Assembly (NCBI GenBank): GCA_005765155.1
Contig: VCCP01000002.1
Location: 930,001-994,000 of the forward strand
Source: Zelopaecilomyces penicillatus
Taxonomy: Eukaryota > Ascomycota > Sordariomycetes > Hypocreales > Pseudodiploosporaceae
Direction: 5' to 3'
Length of the DNA stretch: 64,000 nt
Shown here piece by piece: positions 11,008 through 22,920 of this stretch. The position numbers and the translations under genes are program-made. A model generated the notes under the pieces. The model was not told where the DNA came from. It saw nothing but the letters and a program-made list of their open reading frames with translations, and made no database searches. Every line of letters begins with the position of its first letter. The stretch's first letter is position 1.

Positions 11008-13861
11008 ATGGGAACAACTCGGGACTACTATGCGGACTTGGAGCTGCCTGCGACAGCTGACGTCCAAGAAATCAAGAAACAGTTTCGAAAGCTGGGTACG
11101 TCATATTCGCATATAACATGGATGCACACTACTAATTGAACCTGAAGCGCTGAAATACCACCCTGACCGAAACCCGGGCAGAGAGGAGGAGGTCAACTCA
11201 AAGTTTCAGATCATCCAAGCAGCCCACGAAATTCTCATTGATCCCCAGCAAAAGGCCAAATATGATGCAACACTGGGGCGCTCTTTCCGATATCCTACAT
11301 CTTCCGGCGTGAAAGGCAATCCCTGGCAGAATGTAAGCCAACAGTTTCCTACTCCGCCCCGGCGTAATCCACAGCCGCGAAATCCGACAACAGGGGCACA
11401 AAGATGGCATGAGCGCTTCTCTTCAGGAGTCCCCCCGACTGCAAAGCAACCGACAGCATCCGATTCAACAGCAAAAGCGAGTGCTGCACGAGCCTTTGCC
11501 AACATGAGGAAAAGTCCAACTCCTGGAGGGAATGGACAAAATGCACCTCGTCAATCAGCGCCACCCCCTCCCCCTCCTCGGACTGAAACGGCGAAGAAGC
11601 GAGCTGAAGCCTCATTTGGAACTCGGAAGACCGGATTTCATCCTCGCTCTGCCATGCCCGGCGATGAGCCTCCCGTGAGCAACAATAATTACTCCTCAAG
11701 GCCAAATGAGGAGCGTTTTCAGACAGCGTATTCAACGGAACATCAGCCGACTATACCGGACCCACTGGCTCAGTTCAGGCAGAGGGACACCGAAAGCTAT
11801 ATGGACCCCCGACAAAGCACACCGTACAGCACCCACGGTGGCGAAAAGACCAATCCCTTTGACGGCATTCCTCTGAATCGGGCTAGAAGTGCCAGGGAGC
11901 CTGCACGGCCAGACGATTCTTCTGAGTCGGAGGATGATTTCTCCCCTAAGCCGAGACACCGTAGCTCTAGTGTTCCTAGAAATGCCAAGAAACAGGAGAC
12001 AGGGCAGAATTTCAGAGATGATGGCCGACCGATAGCTACTCCAAGATCTTCATTCAAGTCCCGTGCCGGTTCAAAGTTCAACTCTGGTAATGCCTTTGAA
12101 ACCCCTCGAGCTGAGAGTAATACTGCTGCGCAAGCCTCTCAGGACTCTAATGCATCATATCGTGAGTATGAGCCTTCCTTCGTACGATGCAGCATGGACT
12201 AATGATTCGTCTTGTCAGCATCTCAAAAACGCGATAACAAGGCCAAAGCAGAGCCATCAATGTATGAACAATTTCTGAGATCACAAAAGCCTCTTCTTTC
12301 AACACATTACACTTCAGCCTATTTTCCTAATCCTACATACCCTACGAAATCATCCCAGGTGGTAGAACAACAAGAGGGCGCAACTGAGTTTCATAATTAT
12401 GAATCCGACATCAACTGGTCTCCTAGTGGAAACCATGACGCCCATGTCAATCTCACCCCCTATGAGAGACGGCAGCATTTGCTCCTCAGCCATTTGATCA
12501 CCAATAGAGGGACTGAGGCCGCGCTGGCCGCAGGACTCGGCTCAAAAACCGTTAAAAATCATAAAAGAAAGGCAGATCTTGCTGACACATCTTTTTTCAC
12601 TAGCTTTAACTTCAATGTGGACGACGATGCATTTGTAAGAACGTCACCGGAAACTCGACATTTCGGAAAAAGCAACGTCGACGGTATTAATACGAATTTC
12701 ACACCAGAAGGTAGCCCAGCTGCTTGGAATTTCAGTGCAGGTGGTAACGAACAACCTCATCCTGATAGTAGGTCTCAGTCGGGCAGCAGGTTTGAACCAA
12801 CATCTCCAACAAAACGACCGACAACTCAACGGACCGATAGCTCTGACCCCCCAGTTCCATCTGCCCAACAATCTAGCGGCTTTAATGCTGAGGGATGGAA
12901 TAATCAGTTTGGACCAGGCCACTTTGTTCCTAACCAAGCAGTTAATGCACCGATCTCCCCCACGCGTTCAGGACGCATCAACTCCAAGAAAACAAAGACA
13001 CCAAAACAAGCAGCTGGGACTGCTGGAGTTGAGGATGGATTCAGCAGCGACGAGGACAATTACGACTGGCGTGGACGAAATGCCCACACCACCAAAGTGC
13101 CGACGACTGACAGCCCACAAGCAATGGACATTGACTCTCCACCAGCGACTGAAGAGGTTCCATCTATTCCACTCCGCACATCAGTTTCACCGTCTGAGTC
13201 TCGATCTGCGAGTGCGCGGAATATTCCCGTTGAGCCTTCGCGTCCAGAGTGGAGGCCCGGAAACTTTGATAGCGTTGAAACGAATCCAAACCAAGCTCAA
13301 GATGTAGCTCACCCCCCAGCGGCTGCTGTGGGTTCCGAAGATAGCGAGGAGTTTAGAGCTAACTTTTCTGACCTGAAAAATGTGGCCCCATTCGCCGAGC
13401 AGAAAGATGGACTTACATCATTCGATGACCTCAAGGATAACTTACCTTTTGAGAGCAAAGCATCAAGAGAGATCCCAATTGAGACACCACCGGCCCATCC
13501 GCTGGCGCTTCCCAACCCCCCGGTAGCGCCACGTTTACCCCCAGCAGTGGCAATCGATGGGATGAAGCCAAACATATCATCATGGAGCAAATACCTTGAG
13601 GAATTTGAGAGTTACTTGCGACTCTGGGATGCTTTCAACTGTCAAGTAATTGATCACTTCACGGCACGAAACTCTCTTATTTCTCGTGCCAGAGCGTCCA
13701 AGGGGTATGCTTTCTTGGGAGCTCGCGGAGACGGTGATGTCAAAGAATATCATAATTGGGCTTTGCAAGACAATGACGTGCGAAGGAGATGGCAAATAGC
13801 CTGTGAAGAACATGAACGACGATTCAGAGAGTTCATGGCGTTTAGAGACAGGATGCGCTGA
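11008..13861 (+). CDS. Large J-domain (DnaJ) protein with long disordered tail
   Basis: Three exons, 11008-11095, 11148-12161 and 12219-13861, give 914 residues. The J domain is at about 5-67, with the essential HPD at 34-36 (KYHPDRNPG), so it should stimulate Hsp70 ATPase activity. There is no G/F region, no zinc centre and no DnaJ C-terminal peptide-binding domain, making it a class C J-protein. Residues of about 75-800 are low in hydrophobics and rich in Ser, Pro, Asn and charged residues, with a PPPPPPR run. The last 85 residues become ordered and aromatic (WSKYLEEFESYL, then WALQDNDVRRRW) and look like a conserved helical module that I cannot name. The substrate and location are unknown; several Lys/Arg clusters would allow nuclear import. 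Both introns lie in the N-terminal half. Confidence 0.85.
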
Positions 13862-15403
13862 TATTTTACACATATATGAGACGCTTGGCGTATGGTGTTT
13901 TCCCTAGATCTGGCTGGTGATGCAGTTCTGCCCTTTTCTGGACTTTCTGTATATTTGGCATGTGCTCGTTCCCTTTTCTTCCTCAACCTTTTTTTGTTGA
14001 AGAAATTCGATACCCATAGGATTGAGACAGCATATGCATCTTGTTTGTATTAAATGCCTACGAGGCTAACACATGGGACGGAGTTTTGAGGGCTATGTTG
14101 AGATGTTCAATAAGGAGTCGCTTCATGTGATTCTTCCCACTTGTTGAGTTCGCTATATTGCGAATAGGTTGGCAAGATGGTTACGAAAGGACCTTATGGC
14201 ATTGGCATACTCCTGCATCAAGTGTAGCTTGGTCTTTTAGGAAAAAATATATTTAGGATCTTCCAACATGCAAATCATTGATGACGATCCGGAATTTTCT
14301 TACAATATAAGCAATGATAGTGTTACACTATGATAGATAGCGAAGTTTTTCAATTGCCGTTCAAGGCGGTGTCTTGTGCTTACAGTTTAGTAGTAGAAGC
14401 TACCTAAGTGCTGCTATTGTCATTACATATTAGATAGAACGTATGATATACCATCATTCTCTGGCAACGAAAGCTTTCGCAGGGAACGACAGCAAGTACA
14501 GAGAATGGCACAGAATACGGGTCTGATCTTCAAAGCGATACCGCTCATCACCAAAGTCTATTAGCAGCTTCGAGTCGCAAAATGTCGACACGGGAAATGG
14601 GAAGCGAATAACTTGCCCTGCGCTTTGATGGGAGCCAAATCCAGGTAACTTGTACAGATGGGCAGATGGTAGCAGATAGCAGAATCAAGAGCATGCAGTC
14701 TGTGTAAACAAATATCAGAGTGAATTTTGGAGTGCACGAGACAGCTGCACTCCTCTCTTCTTGGCCAACGCCCACTTCACCAGTCTAATTTCTCACAGAA
14801 TTAGTTGCCTTTCACTCGTGCACTTCACCGGATTTCCATCGACATTGCCCGCCGCCACACATACTACTCAGGACAGCTTCATCATTACGCGCCTTGCTTT
14901 GCGAACCTGATATTGTATTTCAATTAACGATATGTGAGTAACCAGCTCTATTCAATTTCCATATTGAATGCACTAGTTGTTTCTGAAAGCTGAATTCATG
15001 TTTGTAATATCTTCCCTCCTCTTGCCCTCCACCCTTGGCTTGGTACACAATGTGAGAAGAACTCATGTCCACTTCACACTTGGCTTTCTGCAATATCACT
15101 TTTTGCCACCTGCCAGCAAGGACCTTGCACCATTTTTCTACCCATGACCTTTGGAGTTCTGATATCTTTTAATCTCTTGGCGTGCACCCCTTGGTTTTCA
15201 CATTTCCACTTCATGCCCTCCACATCAACTTCAGCGAGCCATACTTGAACCACATATCTGTTCCACACAGAAAGCAAACGATCATCTCCTTCCCTCAATC
15301 CTCTAACAATACCTACAGAAGGAATATATTCTTCTGCATACAATCTCCGACCGCTGCCAACACTGACTCTTTATTTTGTATAAAGTATCTTAGCAGTGTA
15401 ACA
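13862..15403. other. Intergenic and long leader upstream of the Myb-like gene
   Basis: About 1.54 kb. The right-hand 600 bases are pyrimidine-rich on the plus strand, as in fungal promoters and leaders. A donor-like GTGAGT at about 14935 and several downstream AG sites would allow a 5' untranslated intron, but this is only a possibility. No coding frame is convincing. Confidence 0.4.
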
Positions 15404-16104
15404 ATGTCTGACACCGAGTTCGCTGCCGATAAAGGCAAAATGGTGGCTTGGACCGAAGAAGCCAAGGTAAGTAAAATTTTATTCTTACTAGAGACTGGAC
15501 TGTAACTCAAACATCTTAGAATCAACTCCTCCTACAAATCATTACCCAGTTTCAGGACGGGCGTTCGATCAAATGGGACCAAATCAACATGCCCGGCAGA
15601 ACCATCAAAGCTCTCCAAAACCAGTGGACAAAGTTCAAGAAGTCGATAACTGATGAGACTGCATTGGGCAGTGCACCGGCAACCCCGGTGAAGTCCACCC
15701 CGAGAAAGTTAACACGTATGTGAAAGGCATTGCGCGTTTGTTCTTACTAGGATCTCGTTTTTTTCTGGGGTTTGAGTAATTGCATTGGCCTCACTAACAG
15801 TTACATCTAGCTCGCAAGCCTCGTGCCAAAAAGGCAGACACTCCTGTGCAGGAATGCGATGACAGCGATGGCCCACAACCATCATCAGCTAAGAGTAACT
15901 CCAAGAAACGGGTGAAGGGTGGTAAGTTTGCTTTTGCTGCTGGATGGCCTTTCTTTATAAGAGTTTACTAACAGGTGGTATCCTACAAAAGGCAAGGAGA
16001 CTGAAACCGCTGCCAAGAAACTGAAGTTGGAACTTGATGACGACGAATTCACGGACAAATTTGTCAAGGAGGAGATCTTGGATTGCTATGACGAGGAGAA
16101 TTGA
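15404..16104 (+). CDS. Small Myb/SANT-like DNA-binding protein
   Basis: Four exons, 15404-15466, 15520-15715, 15811-15921 and 15992-16104, encode 160 residues. Residues of about 15-60 resemble one Myb/SANT repeat: W16 of AWTEEAK, WDQI in the middle, then RTIKALQNQWTKFKK as the recognition helix. A basic segment (PRKPRAKK, later KKRVK) could serve as a nuclear signal. The C-terminus is acidic (LDDDEF to CYDEEN). Small single-repeat Myb-like proteins of this shape are common in filamentous fungi and mostly uncharacterised. Binding to DNA or chromatin is inferred. Introns 3 and 4 positions were chosen for frame agreement. An alternative acceptor at 15800 shifts the frame and was rejected. Confidence 0.75.
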
Positions 16105-16576
16105 TTCTTTTCACTTTTCTTGAACACCCTTTTTAGTTGGTACGACTTTCTGGCCCTTTTGCGACGGGAACCGGGGCAAGAAACTACAAACAACAGCCAA
16201 ACTTTGACTGAATGATGGCTAGTAGTTATGGAGAATGAGTAGTGAGGCGGTGCGTGCTTACACGCACAACGCGTTGGGCGCAAGGTATGCAGAATGAGAA
16301 AAGATATAACAACAGAGTGAACCAACGCTGCAAAGTGCTGTTTAGCTATCTGCCATGAGTCCACCATAATCTAGATAAGCTCAAGTGGTGATGAGCTGTG
16401 ATGGCAATGTTGAAATAGAACTCGGCCACAGCCGTTGTCTTTGTTTATCTGCTTAGCGTGTGACGCATCATGTTAACAGACTGTCACATACAGGTAGACA
16501 GGCAGCCTTCTCAACCTAAGGATGAAGAGAGTTATCCAAGTAGTTTACATGCTCACCAGACTTGCTATGCAGCACT

Positions 16577-16590
16577 TGCATGCATGCATG
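16577..16590. repeat. Short TGCA tandem/palindromic tract
   Basis: The 14-base word TGCATGCATGCATG is self-complementary in register. A longer version of the same tract occurs at 53515-53530. Confidence 0.8.
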
Positions 16591-17018
16591 AGTTTGCGGT
16601 GACGGACATTAGCTCGCGGATTGTGTCTAGGCCGCACTGATGCCACAGCTATTTGGCTGACTCAGTACTACTTCGTATGGCTGGCTATTCTTATGGATGT
16701 ATATCGTGAGGCTGCACACCATCTTCACCGGCAGAGACACACGCTTGTTGCATGTTTGCATGTGCATTGCGTTAGCACACATGAACCAACCTGGCGAAAA
16801 GTACGGTATTTGTACATGGCTGCGTTATCAATTGGAGTGCTTGGCAGCTGGCGTGGTGCTAGCTGGTTGCACCTCGTGCATTAAAATCCATAAAATGGCC
16901 CCCTAAACAACGGGAGCTACAGTGATTGCAGTGGCCCTCTGCAGGGATCCGCACCCCCTAGCCGATCATTAGTCAGCCATTAAACCCCATTAACTGCCCC
17001 TAACTACCCCCAAAAAAG

Positions 17019-17031
17019 CTGGCCCGGCCAG
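17019..17031. promoter_or_regulatory. Near-palindromic CTGGCCCGGCCAG upstream of NMA111
   Basis: A 13-base GC-rich inverted repeat with arms CTGGC and GCCAG lies about 460 bases upstream of the protease start codon. It could be a binding site for a dimeric zinc-cluster factor, but no function is shown. Confidence 0.3.
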
Positions 17032-17493
17032 TTTTTAGGCCAGGTACGTACCTCTGGTTGGTCCATCAACCTTGTCCGTCGTCGACCGAATGCATTAATC
17101 CTGCTGATCCACCCTTTTGGCAGCCTAAGTTGCAACCATTTTTCCCCAGACTGGCATCACATGGGCTGTCGCTCCATCCACCATCCTCACATCTTCAACT
17201 TTTGCGTAGCAGCCCAGCTTCTCGCCCTCCGTCACGCGCGCCATCTGCTGCTTGTTTGATGCGCTGCCACCCTACGCGACGCTGAACCCACCAGCTCGCG
17301 ATTCTTCCAAGCCCTGCGGTATACGACCGGTCCATGTCCTGTTCGCGACGACAGCTTGCGGATTCATAAGCGAAAGCACATCCGCCGTGTGCCGTCCCTA
17401 TTGCCTCGAGCATCTTCTAGGCTTTGTTTTCTCCTCGACGGTCGAACATAGAACAAGGCACACTTGTCGGCTTACGCCGTACCTGCCGTCAAT

Positions 17494-20400
17494 ATGAATG
17501 GAACTCGGGCTTCAGCGAGGGGCAAGAGAAAGGCGCCGAACTCGCCCAGTCAGGCTCCGCCAGCTAAGAGACCTGTTAACGGCAAGGCATCAGTCGATGA
17601 CAATACTCCCGATATAGAAATTATCGAATTCGACGAGGAGTCTGAACTGGCTAGCGACATCCACCCCCAAGGCTTGTACATAGGGACGCCGAACAGCCTG
17701 GGCGAGTGGCAAGACACGATTCAAAAAGTTGTCAGGAATGTCGTTGCCATTCGCTTTTGTCAGACATGCTCCTTTGACACAGATCCAGCTTTGACGAGCG
17801 AGGCCACTGGCTTTGTTGTCGACTCAGAACGAGGGTGCGTGTTGCTGAGGAAATTGCATTACCCCCTTCCCCCCTTCAAACAAATTTACTTACTTCTATG
17901 TAGATACATCCTCACCAATCGTCACGTTGTCGGTTCTGGACCTTTTTGGGGTCACTGTGTCTTCGATAACCACGAGGAGGTAGACTGCTACCCTGTGTAC
18001 CGGGACCCTGTCCACGACTTTGGTATTTTAAGATACGACCCCAAGGCGATCAAGTACATGAACGTGGATGGATTAGATCTAAGTCCAGACCAAGCGAAAG
18101 GTATTTCCATTTGATCACCACCTCACTCATCAGTGGGCCAGAGCATGACTAACACTATTTTCACAGTGGGCACGGAGATTCGTATTGTAGGCAACGATGC
18201 TGGGGAGAAGCTCAGTATCCTTTCAGGCGTAATCAGCCGACTGGATCGTAACGCACCGGAGTACGGGGAGGGGTATAGCGACTTCAATACCTGCTACTAC
18301 CAAGCCAATGCAGCCGCCAGTGGCGGTAGCTCTGGTAGTCCTGTTGTTAGCAAAGATGGCTCAGCGGTAGCGCTGCAGGCAGGAGGTCGTTCTGACGGCG
18401 CCTCAACGGATTATTTCCTGCCGTTGGACAGGCCCTTGCGCGCTCTCCAGTGTATTCAGCAAGGCAAGCCCATCACTCGTGGTGATATCCAGTGCCAGTT
18501 TCTGTTGAAGCCTTTCGACGAATGCCGCAGACTAGGTCTCAATCCTGAATGGGAGGCTGCTGTGCGAAAGGCCTTCCCTGACGAAACCAACATGCTTGTT
18601 GCTGAAATCGTTCTCCCTTCAGGCCCCTCAGACGGAAAATTTGAAGAGGGCGATGTTCTCGTTAAGGTGAACGGGGAGCTTATCACCCAGTTTATTCGAT
18701 TGGATGAGATATTGGATTCCAGCGTCGGCAACACCATTAAATTCCAGCTCCAACGCGGCGGCGAGGATGTCGAGGTTGAGATTGTCGTTGGCGATCTACA
18801 CAAGATCACGCCGGACCGATTTGTATCAGTGGCCGGCGCAAGCTTCCACGATCTCTCGTATCAACAGGCCAGGCTCTACGCTGTGGCAGTCCAGGGCGTT
18901 TACGTTTGCGAGTCCGCTGGGTCCTTCCGTTTCGACAATACAGACAATGGATGGATTATTCAGTCGGTAGATCATAAGAAAGTGCCTGATCTAGACACCT
19001 TTATTCAGGTAGTCAAGGGAATCCCAGACAAAGCCAGAATAGTCGTTACATACAAGCACCTTCGCGATCTGCACACACTCAACACAAGCGTCATCTATGT
19101 AGATCGACACTGGTCTGCTAAGATGAAGATGGCTGTCCGAAACGATACGACAGGCTTGTGGGACTTTAGTGATTTGGGTGACGCTTTGCCGCCTGTCCCC
19201 CCAGCTCGGCGCTCTGCATCGTTTATTGAGTTAGATCACATGCCCCACCCCGGAACTGCTGATTTGATCCGAAGCTTTGTTCATATTAATTGTACAATGC
19301 CTGTCAAGCTTGATGGGTTTCCTAAGAATCGCCGATGGGGCATGGGATTGGTCATTGATGCAGAAAATGGTCTTGTACTCATCTCTCGAGCTATAGTACC
19401 ATACGATCTCTGCGACATTACCATTACTATCGCTGACTCAATCATAGTGGAGGGCAAAGTTGTGTTTCTACACCCTCTGCAAAACTATGTCATCGTCAAG
19501 TACGATCCATCGCTTGTCGATGCTCCGGTGATGAGTGCTAGACTTAGCAGCGAGCATCTATCCCAGGGCGCTAAGACCTACTTTCTCGGCTATAATAGGA
19601 TTGGCAGAGTCGTCCATGGCTCCACCACGGTGACTGAGGTTACGGCTGTTGCTATCCCAGCCAATTCAGGTGCTCCACGATACCGCGCGATCAATGTAGA
19701 TGCCATCACCATTGACAGCAACCTTGGCTCTTCATGCAATAGCGGTGTGCTCGTTGCGCCCGACGGAACTGTGCAAGCTCTGTGGCTATCATACCTTGGA
19801 GAGCGTTCGCCCTGTAGTCAACGAGACGAAGAATATTATCTAGGTTTGGGAACACCAACGCTCTTGCCCGTCATCTCGGCAATTCAGCGAGGGGAAATAC
19901 CGAAGCTACGTATGCTTTCGGTTGAGTTCAGGGCCATCCAGATGTCCCAGGCATCTGTCATGGGCGTTTCTGACGAATGGATCAAGAAGGTTACACAGGC
20001 CAATCGGTCTCATCATCAACTGTTCATGGTTAGCAAGAGGGCTTTTGAGCGGGTTAACCAGCCAGTCTCTCTCCTCGAAGGAGATATTGTTTTGACCCTC
20101 AACGGCAAGATGTGTACAACAATATCTAACTTCGACGTCATGTACTCAAATGAGTTTTTGGATGCTGTCATTGTACGGGACTGCAAGGAACTTAAATTGC
20201 AACTCTCAACAGTTGCCGCAGATGATATGGAGACGGACCATGCTGTATCCTTCTGCGGTGCTATACTGCACCGCCCACATCAGGCTGTTCGGCAGCAGAT
20301 CAGCAAACTTCATAGCGAGGTATACGTATCCAGTCGTATTCGTGGCTCTCCGGCCTATCAGTACGGGTTAGCTCCGACGAACTTCATCACGCATGTCAAC

Positions 20401-20737
20401 GGCCGATCTACACCTGATTTGAAATCCTTCATCGAGGCTACCCGGGTGATTCCCGACAATACTTGTAAGTAACTTCCTGTCGGTGACTTTTATTAAATGA
20501 TGCTTTCTAACTAATAAATCCTACGTAGATTTCCGTCTCAAAGCCGTGACATTTGACTCGGTACCGTGGGTTATCACTATGAAGAAGAACGACCACTACT
20601 TCCCAACTATGGAGTGGGTTAAAGACAGCAACGAGCCATGTGGCTGGCGGCGTGTAACATATGAAGGCGAGGAGACAATTGAAGGGGAAGCTACTGATGG
20701 GGTCCCTACAGTAGTAGAGGACGATATCATGGAGTAG
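17494..20737 (+). CDS. NMA111: NMA111-type HtrA-like nuclear serine protease
   Basis: Four exons, 17494-17834, 17904-18100, 18167-20464 and 20529-20737, give 1014 residues, close to the roughly 1000 of yeast Nma111. The trypsin-like triad is intact: His121 in TNRHVV, Asp152 in VHDFG and Ser235 in [13 protein letters not shown] domain follows (around 270-380). A second, degenerate protease half has SSCNSG where the active serine motif would be, then further PDZ-like segments. This tandem layout is the hallmark of the fungal and plant Deg7/Nma111 group. The basic N-terminus (GKRKAP to PAKRP) fits its nuclear location. Family members cleave the IAP protein Bir1 and act in apoptosis-like death and heat tolerance. 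That function is from the family. Confidence 0.95.
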
Positions 20738-21382
20738 CCAGCAGTGTCTAGCTGCACGTGCGTTGATGGCGCAGTGTTGGTGTCCCATGCCTCCAAGAAG
20801 GAGATTGTGCAAGGGATATTGGCTTGGGGATTTTAGCATTTGGAAAACGGCGTTATGGCGATGAAGGAACTCGAATGGAGCTACTCTGGAGCTGTTTGCT
20901 AGCATAGTGTAGATTATGGGTCAAGTGTAGGAATGCAGCGATATAATATACTCTTCCCTATCTGGGTATCAATATGAGCGATGGCTCTCGTAAATTGGTA
21001 TGTAAGTGTCGAAAAAAGGTAAACGATAACTAGGAATGTGGCTGTGATCTGACCTTGACATGCGGAGTTGACCTGCAAAATTGCATGCATCACGACCAGC
21101 AGCAGCAGCGCTTTGTACAGTGCAGTGTATTATCCAGGTGGTGGTTACGCATTAGGCCTGCAGTTGCTGAGTATGCATGTTGCGCCCCGCATTGGACTCA
21201 GTTGTAGAGACGCATGCTCTGACAAACGTCTGCCTGGCGATACGCACGACGCCTCCAGCCAGCTAACTTTCTATATAACTTTCCATATTGTATGTCAGCG
21301 CAATCCTACGACTACTGTTCTCTTAAATCGCATTTACAATCACTATACCCTCGCGAGACGTTCATATCATACTATCTCCATT
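20738..21382. other. Intergenic between NMA111 and IST1
   Basis: About 645 bases. The minus-strand frame 20507-20905 overlaps the 3' end of the protease gene and is a shadow. A TATA-like element sits at 21272-21278. Confidence 0.5.
21272..21278 (+). promoter_or_regulatory. TATA-like box upstream of IST1
   Basis: TATATAA lies about 105 bases before the IST1 start codon, a usual distance for a fungal core promoter with a short leader. Confidence 0.45.
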
Positions 21383-22374
21383 ATGCCTCCAGCCGCGTCC
21401 GTGCTGGTAAGTTACCGAGCTATGGATTTATACCCCGCCACCCAGCAGTGACGCAATAGTAGAGGCTGCTAACAATCGGGCCCTCGCGTCTGCTCTCTTA
21501 TTAGACGAAGCTCAAAGTCCAGCTGAAGCTGGCGATCGCGCGCCTGCGCATGGTACAGCAGCGAGATGAGCAGCTCGGCAAGACACACCGTAGAGCCATG
21601 GCTCAGTTGCTCGAAGCGGGCAAGGTGGACTCGGCGACGATCCGGGTAGAGAACATCATACGGTCCGACATTACGAGCGAGCTCCACGAACTACTCGAAC
21701 TATACTGCGAGCTGCTGCTTGCGCGCGCGGGGCTTATGGATGGTTCTACATGCGATCCTGGCTTGGAGGAAGCCATCAAGAGCATCATATACGCAGCGCC
21801 GAAGACAGAGATCAAGGAGCTAATCACTGTACGAACGCTGTTGGCGGAGAAGTATGGCAAAGAGTTTGTTTTGTCAGCAATGGACAACTCGGATGGAAAA
21901 GTGAACCAAATGGTTCTCAAGAAGTTGAGCGTTGAGCCGCCTCGCAAAGAGCTTGTCCAGGGATACTTGGAGGAGATTGCCAGGGCCTACGGGGTAGATT
22001 GGCCGAAGCGAGAGAAGACAACCCCGCCGCCTCCTGACTTTCTAGATGACGATGAGGATGCGCCATCCGGAGGACAGGCTCAGAAGGCGCTAGAAGAGCC
22101 ACTCAGCGCAGCAGAACGAAAAGCATCAATAGGACAAGAGGAGCTGAACAGAGCGACACCGCCGAGAGAACGGCTTGGAGAGCCCAAAAGCCCCCTGACG
22201 GTCACGGCGCCAAGGATGACGACGGACAATGTGCACCCTAAAGTGACGCTCAACTCGATGGAGTTGAAACCGAATAAGAAGATGGACAATGCGGCCAGGA
22301 GGAACCAGCCCGAGGGATCGGTCCCAGATATTAGCGATTTAGAGAGACGGTTTGCTGCCCTCAAGAAAAGTTAA
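21383..22374 (+). CDS. IST1: IST1, ESCRT-III-related regulator of Vps4
   Basis: Two exons, 21383-21406 (24 nt, MPPAASVL) and 21505-22374, encode 297 residues. The IST1 domain begins at once with TKLKVQLKLAIARLRM and runs to about 180, with the family features ENIIRSD and LLELYCELLLARAGLM. A Pro-rich, acidic linker follows. The last residues, SDLERRFAALKKS, fit the MIM1 pattern (Leu-x-x-Arg-x-x-x-Leu-Lys) that binds the MIT domain of Vps4. IST1 works at endosomes, where it tunes Vps4-driven ESCRT-III disassembly during multivesicular body sorting. The very short first exon is typical of this gene class here. The start is the only ATG joined in frame to a good donor. Confidence 0.93.
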
Positions 22375-22920
22375 AAGGCAATGATGGATGGATGAGTGTT
22401 GATACCGGGTGAGCAGGAGCATGACGATGAGATATGGGGTATCCATCATGTCATTTTCTATGCAGCGTACGTGTATATCATCTGTATACACGGAATGGAG
22501 TTTTAACGTCTTTAGCTGTGGTTGATCATCTACGGGTTTCTTTTCCCTTTTTTTGAACTATCTTGGTGACATGTACCAATGGCGTCGGTTTGTAGAGCAG
22601 CTGTGCCCCTAAGAGGGTTATCTGCCAGGTGTTGGGCAATGCAGGCAGGTGCGCTCCTCGGCTCTTTGCGTGGCTAGAGAACTAGAAGTTAAGCGAAGGA
22701 GGAAACCTGATTTGCCTTCAACACTGTGTTGGTGTCACGGCAACTTCAACTTTAGAAGCCCCTGGCCTGCCCTTGCATTCTCACTACCCAAGTTTCTTGA
22801 CCCCTTCGTGCGTAGTTTGTTTGATCCAATCTCCCCCATACCGACGACGGTGTCCAGGAAATCGGTTTAGGAACTTCGAATGGCTCATGTCCTCTTTTTT
22901 AACTGTGTCCGACACTCCAA
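22375..22920. other. Intergenic between IST1 and the zinc-knuckle gene
   Basis: About 545 bases holding the IST1 3' end and the next promoter. Short frames only, nothing else seen. Confidence 0.5.

Larger units (their letters stand above)
16105..17493. other. Intergenic upstream of NMA111
   Basis: About 1.39 kb. It contains a (TGCA)n-type tract (16577-16590), a TACTTCGTA word (16669-16677), a near-palindrome (17019-17031) and a pyrimidine-rich leader before the protease gene. Frames here of 60-90 codons have no recognisable content. Confidence 0.45.
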
